Assembly: GCF_051020985.1 (NCBI RefSeq)
Contig: NC_135007.1
Location: 6,763,501-6,827,500, forward strand
Source of the DNA: Nomia melanderi
Lineage: Eukaryota > Arthropoda > Insecta > Hymenoptera > Halictidae
Reading direction: 5' to 3'
Length of the DNA stretch: 64,000 bases
The notes under the pieces are model-generated. The model was not told where the DNA came from and ran no database searches. It saw only the letters and a program-made list of their open reading frames with translations. Positions 37,914-49,199 of this stretch are shown here, piece by piece (position 1 is the first letter of the stretch; every line of letters starts with the position of its first letter). The position numbers were made by a program, and so were the translations under genes.

Positions 37914-37943
37914 TTTGAAATTCGAAAGGATTTCAAACAAAAC

Positions 37944-38099
37944 AAGTGTTGAAGTAAAACAAATGTGTAAGAAATGTTAGGAACTTCAATTCAATGTTCA
38001 CCAATAACTTCTCACGCGGAAAAAAGTGTTGAAGTAAAACAAATGTATAAGAAATTTTAGGAGCTTTTATTCGATGTTCACCAATAATTTCTCACGCAG
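37944..38099. repeat. 80-bp tandem duplication downstream of tll
   Basis: AAGTGTTGAAGTAAAACAAA recurs 80 bp later, followed in both copies by GTTCACCAATAA and TTCTCACGC. The copies differ at about ten positions. Confidence 0.95.
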
Positions 38100-38990
38100 G
38101 CGTGTTTCATATCTAGTCTCGGTCGAATGAATTATACACGGGAATCAGCTGTGATGAGAACATATCAGAAAGAAATGATTTGGAAGCAATTGTTCACCAA
38201 TGATATGAAGGCAAAGCGTTGACTTCTTTTATATAATTGACTCAGAAGTACGTAGGAAAAGTCAAATCATATATCATTAACAATAATTAAGTAGGAACAT
38301 TTCAATAATTTTACGCTGTAGTTCAAAGATAAGATAGTCATATTTAAAACAAATCGGGAAGGGCCCTGCTTTAATACGAATTAAAATATTTAGGGTTAGT
38401 TGTAACACTTATGGACTATAATTTTGCTTTAATGACATTCGTGGCAATATGCAACATAAGATGATGCGTGTCTGATTGTACATAGAGCTTGTAACATATG
38501 ATATCAAAAATCAAAACCACTGAATTCAACGTCGATCCGTCTTTTTAATGAGTAACATAACTGTCGGTTAATACTTGTTTTAATATAAGTTCAGTTAAGT
38601 TAAGTAAAGTTACTGTAATGTTATTTTATTTTATTTGATTTTGGCCGTATGCATACGAGAGACGACCCTACTCTAATGCGACGTTGTACGATTTTCGAAG
38701 AACAGAAACACAAAATTTCCTTATCCATTTCCTGTTAGACAGAGAATTTCAATTTTTTTTGTTGCTTCAAAACCATTGCTGCGACATCGTAGCGGGATCG
38801 TGTCGCTCGTGTGGATACAGCCTTAAGCCAGGACTACACGACCGCATCTAAAACGTTCGCGTAGTCCTAGTTTAATGTTTCAAGAACCTTGAAACACGAT
38901 AAAAGCAGATAGTAAAATAACGCCTAATTAATTAAGCTATGCTGTCGATCACGATGATTATTAACAAAATTATTTGTAATTATGTCTTTA

Positions 38991-39155
38991 TTAACACTAG
39001 ATTTACAGATGTTTATTTTATGCTTTATTCTATTCTTCCTAGAAAACTACGTGTTCGTCTGTATAAATCGCGAAAATTGTAATTTTAGGACCAGACTTAA
39101 ACTGTTATTAGATAATGTTTAAAAAATTGACAGGATTCGTAAATCTGGTGTTTAA
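38991..39155. mobile_element. TTAA element with CACTAGATTTAC ends
   Basis: Left TTAACACTAGATTTACAG; right GTAAATCTGGTGTTTAA, its imperfect inverse. 165 bp, AT-rich interior. Same architecture as the other TTAA miniature elements but with a different interior. Confidence 0.65.
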
Positions 39156-41668
39156 AATAAATTTTATACTCGATATTACAAATTTCTGTAAAACCCATGG
39201 TACTTACAATGTATTCTACATACGTTAATTCCTTTAATTAAACAAATTGTCCAACCCCTACGATTTATTTCATTCCCAATGATCCTGTTTGCGTTATTTA
39301 ATTTCGCCGCAGCTCTATAGGTACAACTATTTAAAAAGAGAACTAAACTACTTCAATTAAATTTATCTATGAAAATAATATGATTATTTTGGTTACGAAA
39401 CTCTAGATTTATAAAACAATAGACAAAATTTGACTCATCGTTGCCATGCAAGGGGTTAAAAATTAGAATTCGGTTTTTTTCATTGTTTTATCCGAAAAGG
39501 AATACAGGAAATAATAAGTTACTAATAACAGAGGTACGCGCGGTGAACGATTTCGAAACGTTCCGGCGGGAAGAGGAAAGTTTCTCGGGTAAGAGGAACA
39601 TCTAAATTTTACCTGCAGCCTCGCGGCACAATGAAACGCATTTCACGGGAATTTCACGGTGATTTGAGTGGTAATCGCAGTATAAAGGTTGCCCGTGTCG
39701 GAATTCCTTGGGGCTGTCAGTTTATTTAGAGGTATTTCCTACCGTGGCAGCCGAGGTGTAATCACCAAGGCGGGTAAATAATCATCCTAGTTGACCGGTG
39801 AGAAAGCATTCGGGAAACATCGAATGGAAGTCGGCTGACAAAGTCTCCATCGTGTTCTTTGTGTAACGAATGTTGTGTACCCCGGCAGAAAACGCGTTCT
39901 GTTATTTTTAACGATGATCCTGGATCAATGATCTTTCGGGGATGATCGTGAAGTGCGCGCAGACGGTCTTTGTGAAATGATATTTATTTATTAGGACTTC
40001 TTACAGTGTAATTGAATTTATTTAACGTTCCAGTTAGACAGAGAACAGACTGTATTTAATTCAGTTGTAAAATATAGTTTTTTTTTATTTTCTAGGTAAC
40101 GGAGAAACGAAATTGAATTAGTTTTAATATTAATGTCTAAAATGTGATCGAGAGTAAGGAAGGAATTCAAAAAATTACGTTACATAAAATATCTTATTTT
40201 ATTACTACAGCTTAATTTATTGGTAGATAAAAGGTTATTGAATTCTGTGAAAATGAAGGAAAGTTCTGTTGAAATAACATTTATTTCCAATGAAAACTGA
40301 GAATAATGTTATCGAATATTTACTGAAATATTGTTATTTTACTAACTGTCGTAGTTGTTACGTATGTTGGTTAGACAGTACAGGTATGTCTGTAATACTT
40401 CAAGATATAAGGAATATTCTCAAGAACGTTCTCGTGGCAAAAAAATAACTGAAAGAGCGATGCGGGATGAAAAATGTGTCGGTGCTAGCACCGTGCGTGT
40501 TCAAGTGACTCTCCTGATTCGCATGACCGAGCTCTGAAATGTTGGCACTCAACAATCATAACGTACTGTCGCATAAAATCTGTTTACATCGATAGCTGCC
40601 AGCTTAATTCTTCCGATACTCGAAGTTCAATGGAATAAAGTTCGTTGAATGATTTTATGAAGAAACTGTTACATTATAGCATGCTTTTAAATTGTCCTGT
40701 GTAACTCAGAAGCTCAGTAATGTCCTCAAAATTGCCCTGTGTAACTCCAGTGTAACACATGTTATAATAATATATTTTATTCAAACTATTATTAGAATGT
40801 GTTGGAACTGTAAATTTATGACAATTATTTATTCATGTAAATTACTGATATAGTGACTCACATCAGAATAAAAATTGAACTATTACGATTTATAAGATTC
40901 TCTTTGAAATATTAATTCACGGTAATAAATAATTTAGTTCGAGTAGATGTCAGTGAGATGATAGTGTAGATTTTGGTATTAAAGGAATGGTTTTGGAATG
41001 GCCAAAACACATAAAAACACTGCCTAAAAAATAATTCTGATTCACAACAAATAATGATAAGCATATAAAAAACGCATGAAACGAGAGAGAAGAATATAGA
41101 AATGGTGAAAAGCAGTAGGCCGCATCGTGATGTCAAACAAGTTCTGGCACATCGGTGGCCACAGAGGCAAAAGAACCATTCGTACCGCTGTAATACTCAG
41201 ATAAAAGCTGACCGCTGTGGTCCCAGAGACTCAGGTCTCGAGGATTTTGGATTCGAACATTGTACGCTGACAAATTGTCAGGTAAACAGTCCGCCCAAAA
41301 GTATCGGTGGATGCTGCCCGTGAGGCAGCTAAGCTACGAAGTTTCGCAGAATTCTCCGAGAACTAACAGATTTAAATACTATTTCAGGGGCACGTTGCCA
41401 GTTCCCTTAAACAAGACGAGGGAACAATGCAACTGATACGGCTTTCAGAAAACTAGAGCAAGATTTGCAGACCCTTCGACATCCAGGTAAACTGGAATCA
41501 AAAATGAAAATTGAAAATTGTGAAAATTCGAGTTTTATGTCCACTAGAACATTATTCCATCAATCTTTAAGTATATAGTGTATATAGCTGAACATATACA
41601 ATTAAATATATAATTAAAAATATTACAATTTCAATAACCTTTAATAATTTCCATACCTCGACACGAAC
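39156..41668. other. Non-coding stretch
   Basis: No supported gene. A GC-richer patch lies at about 39530-39960. ORFs 40355-40537 and 41102-41323 are short and unsupported. Confidence 0.55.
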
Positions 41669-41819
41669 TTAACATTAGGAGTACGGAACGCGACAATTTG
41701 ACGCGTGTTAAGTTAATTGTTTACTTTTAAACCTCTACTTTCCCACATCCGAATAAACGAACATCAAATTGTCTAGATACAGTGCAATAAACTATAAATC
41801 TCCATAAACCTAGTGTTAA
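41669..41819. mobile_element. TTAA miniature element (151 bp)
   Basis: Left TTAACATTAGGAGTACGG and right CCATAAACCTAGTGTTAA are imperfect inverses. Shares its right half with the partial copy ending at 14680. Confidence 0.65.
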
Positions 41820-44064
41820 GCAATGCTTAATTCCATCACCCAAAACGATATTTCCATTCCATTCTAAATAATTCAACCCCGCGGCACGTAACAACCCCGT
41901 AGCCATACCGCAACATCAAGTCCAATGGTCCGAGGAACAACGGTGTAAAGCGAAACAAAAGTGACAGAGCAGCGAAAAACCGTGGCAAGAAGCAATAATC
42001 AAAGCCCATCGCGTTGCCTCGCAATTAACATCTCGATTTAATGAAACCCTCGAGGGTGCGCCGTATGTTACAATTTCCAGCGCGGCGGTGTCCGGCCCCC
42101 GACCACGCACCCTTGCGCGCCGCTGCCCGTTCGAGTGGTACTTCTGTTTTCGAAGAGGCAGATCGGTGCTTTTCAGCATGTAATACTGTAACGTTTCCGG
42201 CCGAGCGAATAATAATCTCCGATCGTGAACGGTGAGACCGAATGGAAATCGGTGGCTGTGTTCGTTGCGCGACAACAACGCGAAACAATCGATCGGAGGA
42301 CGACTCAGGACCGGTGTAAATGGACGATACGTGAATTCCAGTGCTGCCCGGGCAAAAAGGGACTACCTACCCGGTAGCCATTGTCGCGGCTACGCGACGA
42401 TATGACCGACGTAATTGGGCGCGCAAGCATGTGGTGGCTCCGTCCACGGAGTCGACAAGTGGTTCCCACCGGTCGAGCACATCAGCACCTTGCCACGAGA
42501 CGGCCAATAGGGTACGCAACACGCGGGTCATTTCGCGAAACAATGATCGCCACAATGCCGTCTCGTCTCCCCGCGTTCTAGGTACCTCTCTTTGTTTCCC
42601 GTTATTGTCGCGATCGTCTATTCCTTGTCTCGTTGCTTTCCCCGTGCTCTTTACTTTCGATTTAATTACCGGAGGGTCTCGATGACTGCGCGACTGTTCC
42701 GAATCGGCTGTATGACACTCGAAATACGAGCGATTCAGACATACAGATGAAAGAGTCTCTGGTTTTGTGTAATTCTCGGGGACAATGAATGTTTGCGCGA
42801 ACTCTAATAATTGTTTCTTCTTTTATTTATAGCTTTTATTTCGGGAATATAATATTTTTTTTAAATTTGTAGTAATATGTAGGAAATGGAGAGATAGACG
42901 ATTCTTTCATGTTATTCACCAGAAATTCTACGGTAGTTATCAGATATACTTACCAAGATGTTAATTAAAATCCTCGTTTTCATAAACTACTTCATCCAAA
43001 ACCAAAGAAAACTTTATGAAAATATCCAAAATAAATACCATAACATTTTTCAAACATCAATCTACGAGAATGTACCAAAAAGGAACAAATTTTTCAATGT
43101 TTCAAACAGTTGTGCCACATAACCTGCAGCTTGTCGCTCTGCGTTCAGTAATTCCCATAGCGAGGCGGGCATAATTATTCGGCGAGAAAATCGCGGCCGG
43201 TCTTTGTGGAGTTCCAAAGTCCACATACCACGCGCGGAGCCTCGTTCCCTTTCACTCGGTCGCGTTTCCTCTCCCTTCGTTTCTCTCTCAACCGTTCGCC
43301 ACCCCTTGGAACAAGGTAACCGGACGAAACACGGTAACAAAAAGCTGTCGAGGCACAATGGGGGCGAGGATGTAATTGCGCTCTCCGTCGGTGGGTTAAC
43401 AAAGGGCACTCGACTATATGTTACAATCTCGATTTCGTCGCTGGATCCTCGAGCGACTTGTCGTCCTCTCCGAGTCCTGTCGAACGCTTCGACGGGAAAA
43501 ATCGAGGGTTGGCCGGCCCGTCGCGGGGCGGGGCGCAGTCCGCGACGGTGGCTGGAGTGGCCACTCGGCGATCAGCCGCATTGTCGGCTTTGTTTTGAGG
43601 TAACAAAACAGAAAATGCGCTCCATACGCGACCGGCATTGTAGTCAATTAGCGGAGCAACCGGAGGGCCGCCCGGCCTGCTGCAACCGGGATCCGTACAC
43701 TTCAACGATCTAGATTTTGGTAACTTCTTTGGTGGGAGTTTCGTTGCGGGGGAAACCGCGATCAGAGTGACCCGACACTTCAGTCGCGTTCAGAAGTTCA
43801 TTCATTGTGTGTTGGGTTTGTTCTTCGAGACAGGATTCCAGTGATATTAATTAATAGGTCTGTTGTAGATTGATTCAGTTGCACCGTTGAATTTTTATTA
43901 TATTTTTATGTTTCTGGTCATTTTGTTTTAGGCGTAGGTGTGTCGAGAAGCTGTCTTTTAGAATAATTTAAGTCGTTGAAGATATAGAATGAATTTTGTG
44001 ATATTCAGTAAATGTAAAATGGAAAAAATGTTTGAAGTATTAATTTTAGTAACATTTCATTGAT
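41820..44064. other. Non-coding GC-rich patches
   Basis: About 41870-42720 and 43130-43760 are GC-rich with many overlapping ORFs on both strands. None has recognisable domains, and their Arg/Ser/Pro-rich composition is what GC-rich DNA gives by chance. They could be regulatory or untranslated exons. Confidence 0.5.
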
Positions 44065-44323
44065 TTAACCAGTTAACTGCGTTTGACGGATATTTATACG
44101 CATCATCTTGAAACTTTTAATGATACTGATTCTTCCGACGATGAATTCTTTATTTTTTCAGATAAACGTGTAATTCTTCTTTGTTTTGCTTTGGCTTTTC
44201 ATTAAAATATACCCTAGATGCATTCGTCCTGTGTTTGACGAGTAGATACGCACTGCATTTTTTTATTTTATTGCGAGCAACACGAGAAATTTTTGAGACT
44301 GAATTCCACAGTTAACGGGTTAA
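44065..44323. mobile_element. TTAA element with TTAACC-GTTAACTG ends
   Basis: Left TTAACCAGTTAACTGCG and right CACAGTTAACGGGTTAA are imperfect inverses. 259 bp. Interior without coding capacity, containing two GTTTGACG motifs. Confidence 0.6.
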
Positions 44324-46400
44324 ATGATGGACAAGTAAATGATAAATATAATATCTTTATTAATAGAATCTGTGTAGATAAGTGAGTTTATTTATTGGTG
44401 ATATCGTAAATTTGGACATTTTGCGTGACTAACACCTTCAGCGAAACGCAACAAAACAAGCAATCGTCGGAACAATGACTATGCTGTAATTCAACAATTC
44501 AACGAGTTCTATTCTCTCTCAATTTCATACTTTTTTTCGATGAAATCTCCCCTGACGACGATTAAAATTCCGATTCCATGGTATTTCAACTTCCGCTGGG
44601 TAAGAAAACAGAGGATATGCGGAGGGAGGGCGTATTGAAATTCACGGGGCGGCTAAATCACACGCGTCGGCACGCCTTGAATTTAGCGTTAAGGCGCGCG
44701 TCTCTCCTCGCGTCGCGAGAACACCCCTGCTTTTCGTCGTGAATGAATATTTGCACGTGCTCTCGGCCACCTTGTGTCAGGAATTTAATAAAGTAACGCC
44801 GAGGTCGGACCGTGCGTACATTTCCGCCGGTTTCCAGCGAACGATGACGCTCCTTTACCGTTTGGGGATGCCAGGTGGGTGTCTCCTACCCTTCGCAATG
44901 TCGCCCAATTTTTTTGGCTAACGTAGTTTTCTCATCCCTTCCCACGGTAACGTTTCTTCCATTTTTCCTTTACTTTTCGAAGAAATTTCTTCGTCACAAT
45001 TAACACTGGCAAATAATAAAATGATCTTATTATAATACAGTAAAAAGAAATAGGGTAGACCGAGGTGAATCGGACCAGTTCAGATTTAACAGCAAAAAAT
45101 TAATAGTTAAAACTTAAAATCAACATTTTTTTTCATAGATTTTTTATTAACAGACATTTAGCTTCAATGTCAGTAAAAAGATAATTAAAAAACTTTAAAG
45201 TCTTCATGTTATAAGCAAAAAATTGAAAAGTAAGAAACATCCTATTTGTCCAAAAATCTCGGGTTGAATCGAATATTTCTCACTTTCCAGTTTTATAATA
45301 CGCATTATACAAAGCTAAAACGAAAGAGAATATAGACACAATGCTTATTCGAATTATATTTCTGCCGAATATAAAATAGACCGAACTCTTGGAACTCGAA
45401 GAATTTCAGTTGCAAAAGAATTTGCATTAAACTTTATAATCAGGCAAAATCCGTAGTTCGACGACATCAAAAGAATTGTCAGGTAAACCATTGAAATTCT
45501 AAATGCATCGCCGCGAGTGTCAGAAAACAAATCTCCGAAAGTCTACACAATCGCAGTCACCCTCGAGTCTCTATCCTCTAATTGCCAGCCAATAATTATT
45601 CCGAAAACGTATTCGCCGACAGAGTAATACGCATAATAGAAACACTTCGGTCAAAGATTAACATACATTACCGAATATAGAAAGGAGGAGAGGGAGAAAA
45701 AGAGTTGGAATTAGCAGCAACGGCAAACCGAAAGATTGCAGCAGCTTAGACAGCAATTTCGTCGGTCATAATAGAGTGTACGCATCCGCTCCCCCATTCA
45801 TATTTTTTTTCTCTCTTCCAGTGTCGCTCTACTTTCTCCTCCGGTAGCCGCGTGGGGGTTTTTCGAGTTCCACCGGCGCTCTCCTGTAAAATGCCCGCCC
45901 CATTGTTAAACCCCGTCGACGCGCCCATTATGTCTACTTGCTGATGGGAACAGATTATGTTGGTCGTTGTCATTGAGGGGCTCATCACCGCCATGACACT
46001 GATGCCGTGAGCAGCGGGACGCAGAAAGGGGCGCGCGCTTATTGTCCGAATAAATTATATCGGACGCTGGATCGTGCCCCCGGCCGCTCTACTATCGCCG
46101 GTCGCCGAGTGAAATGTCACGAATCGAAAAATAGGGTATCCGTTGTCGAGTGATTTGATTCCATTATTTTCGAGAACGCGCGCTTCTCGCGTCACGTGCC
46201 GTTTCCTCTGCGCACAACGGTTAATCCTTTGCTCCACTGCGGATCGCCCGGTTCCCGACTGGTCCGTAACTTTTCTTGTAATTGGACTGCGTATTACGTG
46301 ACGATCTGTAGTCTCGTGGATTTTGCTCGGAAAAATTGGAAATATGTGGAACATCTTCTACTTTAATAGCTTTAGTATGTACCTAGGTGAATTAAACATT
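44324..46400. other. Non-coding stretch
   Basis: No supported gene. GC-rich patches at about 44600-44900 and 45750-46330. An isolated motif GGGTAGACCGAGGTGAATCG lies at 45054, with a diverged direct echo near 45259. Confidence 0.5.
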
Positions 46401-46624
46401 TTCAATGATGTTGGGTGTAAACTTGTGTTTATTTTTAGGAAAATGAATTGAAGTAATTTACAGCGGTAGAATTCAATATTTTATATTTATTTTATTTATT
46501 GTTATTATAATAAGATGTAATGTTTATAATCTTTTAAAGTGTGGTACTTTTTAAAACAATTTCCAACGTTCTATAACAAATTTGTATTGTCATCTCCAGC
46601 ATGATATACGAGTGCAAAGGGTTC
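46401..46624. mobile_element. TTAACCCTTTGCACTCG element, second copy
   Basis: Same orientation and nearly the same sequence as 34737-34930, followed by the inverted terminus CGAGTGCAAAGGGTT. The flanking TTAA is mutated to TTCA on the right, and the left terminus is deleted. Confidence 0.8.
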
Positions 46625-48977
46625 AGGGTGATTGTCAACTGTGGCAGTAGGTTGCCTGTGGAATTGACAAGAAATGTCACTAGATCGAAATAATTTATTC
46701 AATAATGCAAAAATTTGAAACTTCTAATATTCAAAACTGTCGAACAATGTTTGTTGTTGTTCCTGAGACGAAAGTGTTCTCGACAACATGAGAAAATGAC
46801 TAGGTTAGAGCACCACAAGATAATCTAGGTAAATACAATAAAAGCAAATGAGGTCGGCAGACGCTGATAAGTGAATTAGATCAAGGACACTTAATACTGT
46901 TAAATGGATCACCAGCCACCGAACTTGCATTACAAACTTCCAAATAACCGTAACAATCTTCGCGGCGGTCACCGCAAATTCAAGAATGAAACCAAACGAA
47001 ATAACAGTAGTGGTTCGCCAGAAATGAGGATGATCCTTTGGAATCGTCTTACTGTAATCTCGATCCTTGTTCCTCGTGAACTAAATACCATTATTATCGG
47101 ACCGCCCCGTATATTCGTTATAATTGCCACAAGTGACAGCGTGGCCGAGTAGCGGGTCGTCTTAGCGAACCCATTTAATCGGTTAACAGGTTTCGTGTTA
47201 ACAATTTCGTTGGTAGCGAGAATGAGCCGGTGTAGACGGTCGCTAACTATGTGAAAGTGCATTAAAAGCGTACCGCAGGGGGTCGAGCCTCGGTTCCACC
47301 TGACGTGGGTTGTCGCTTGGAGCGCCTAAGAACAACCCTTTTCCGGCATTATCCGGGTTATACTTCGGCCGAGAAACTCGGTCACAGGTGTCGATCATTA
47401 TGGACTTTTGCGGTGTTACTTCGTCGTCGTGGATTAAACGGGTCAGAAACGCAAGGAAGATCACGATCAGGAAAGGGACAGTGTCCTTTCACCGGTACCG
47501 GGATCATCGTCCGGTTTATAATCTGTTTCCCGATATTATTGACTTTAATTGTTGAAATTTGGCAGAACGAGATTCCGTGGTCTGTAAGACAGGCGTGGCA
47601 GGTGTACTGACCTAGAGACACTGTTTGAACGTATCGATCCCTTTGTTGCGGGAATTTCCCGGCAGTGGGAGAGGAATTCTTTATTAAGGTGAGAATTTCT
47701 TTTTGTTTATCAATATTCACAGTTAACTTAAATTGCTAACACTAGAACTACCGTACCAGTCACAATGACTGGTTTTTGTTTGTTTCGCAACTATTGATAT
47801 CTTCAAAGTATTGAATATTCGAAATGATCTTTAAAATAAATAGTTTCACTTGAATATTATAAAACATGAAGAAATTGAAAATAATCTATGGTAACAATTT
47901 TATAGGGATTCTATATTAACCCTATTAAATGCTCGATAGTTCTAATGTTCAAGTTATTGAAGTTATTGAATTCCTTGCCAAGAGTTTGATTTGATGTCAC
48001 GAAAGAAAGGGGTTTTACTTCTAAACCATTTTACTGATTCCATTGTACTAAATAGTAAATGTTAATATACAATATAGTTATTTTCTTTGTTCCTAAACGG
48101 AAGCTTTAATTCAAGAAATGAAAAAACGCATTGAAGATCTGTAGCACACTCATTTTGATTTATATTCATTTCAATGCGAAACAAGTATTCATTCTTATTT
48201 CACCAAACTATGAATGTCACGATCTACCATCCTCAATCTCTATTTGAATTCTAAACAGTCTCCGATTTGTGTATCCAGCTGACAATTCTCTCTCGCCCAG
48301 ATCTCCCTATTCCTTCCGCGCCGTTACGTCTGCCCGGAGCGACGTTTGAAAACAGCATGCCCGCGTTTTAAAGGCGCGATTAAGACGACAAGAAGCTCGT
48401 GTGTAACAGCAGACAATCCGCCGCGCAACTTTCTGGTTCCCGGCTTAAGACCACACGAAGCCTGCACGCACCGCGGCCAGAAGATATTCGAGGGAACCGG
48501 GCCCCTTCACAATGGCTGACTTCGTAAGGCAAAAATCAGAAAGTTAGGGCGTCTCGGAAGCGAAGAAGGGATACCGGCCGAAATCTTGATCCCCCGAGGG
48601 ACGCGCAGCTGTTGCGGGACACGCAACGATTGGTCCCCGTCTTCCTCGTCGGCCATGCTGAATTTTTCCGGTCTGGCTTCTTTTCACAATGGTAGCCGCG
48701 GTCCCGGAAAAAAGGGTCACGGAGCATCATCGAGATCGGCATTGTTTAGCTTCCATGGATTCCCTTCTGCGCTCCCGTTTTATTTCGCCATTCTCTTTGC
48801 TCGACTTTTTCTTTCTACCTGAGACGAACGATGGAATTGGTAATGCCGCGAAAGTAAACACTCGCCGAGATTCGCATCATTCGAATTCGGAGTCAAGTCC
48901 AGGGAAAACAGGTAACTGATTTAAATGAGCGTATACTGAGAAAGTTAAAATGAATATTTTTGAACTTTGATTGACTC
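46625..48977. other. Non-coding stretch around one TTAA-like element
   Basis: GC-rich patches at 47140-47600 and 48280-48900 without a supportable gene. The TTAA-type element at 47736-47951 is listed separately. Confidence 0.5.
47736..47951. mobile_element. Degenerate CACTAGAACTACC element
   Basis: Left CTAACACTAGAACTACCG and right CGATAGTTCTAATGTTCA are imperfect inverses. The boundary tetramers look like mutated TTAA (CTAA, TTCA). Ends resemble the CACTAAAACTACC family but the interior differs. Confidence 0.6.
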
Positions 48978-49199
48978 TTAACCCATTTGCATCTTTGCTG
49001 TAAATCTGAGGCTTACTTTATAAATCACAGATGCCCGATCAAAAGGCTTTCAAGCTTTTCATTGAAATTAATCTGCCCGATCGATATAGTCGAGGAATAT
49101 AGACAACTAAAAGTAATTGTGTGCGGAATATTCTGCTTCTGGTAATAAGCAACAGTTACTGTGTGCAGATTATTCCGCGTAATGAAACAAAGGGGTTAA
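48978..49199. mobile_element. TTAA element, partner of 35055-35263
   Basis: 222 bp, TTAA at both ends, left CCCATTTGCATC and right AAACAAAGGGG. Reverse-complement match over its full length to the element beside tll exon 2. Confidence 0.85.

Larger units (their letters stand above)
37600..38990. other. tll 3' UTR and flank
   Basis: AT-rich and non-coding. AATAAA at 37908-37913 could end the transcript with a 3' UTR of about 330 nt. An 80-bp tandem duplication lies just beyond it. Confidence 0.5.

Noticed and set aside
41102..41323. 73-codon Cys-containing ORF with a GTAAAC donor-like site
   Set aside because: No signal peptide, no cysteine pattern I recognise, no partner exon found.
43204..43713. 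169-codon + strand ORF in a GC-rich patch
   Set aside because: Non-ATG start, Arg/Ser/Pro-rich composition, several equally long ORFs on the other strand, no motif. Best explained by low stop frequency in GC-rich DNA.
45054..45275. Possible element starting GGGTAGACCGAGGTGAATCG
   Set aside because: The echo near 45259 is direct and diverged rather than inverted, and boundaries are unclear. It may be a repeat, but I cannot define it.
47140..47230. tRNA-Ser/Leu-like start (GTGGCCGAGT)
   Set aside because: The matching T-arm and acceptor stem cannot be found at the right distances, so it is not a tRNA.
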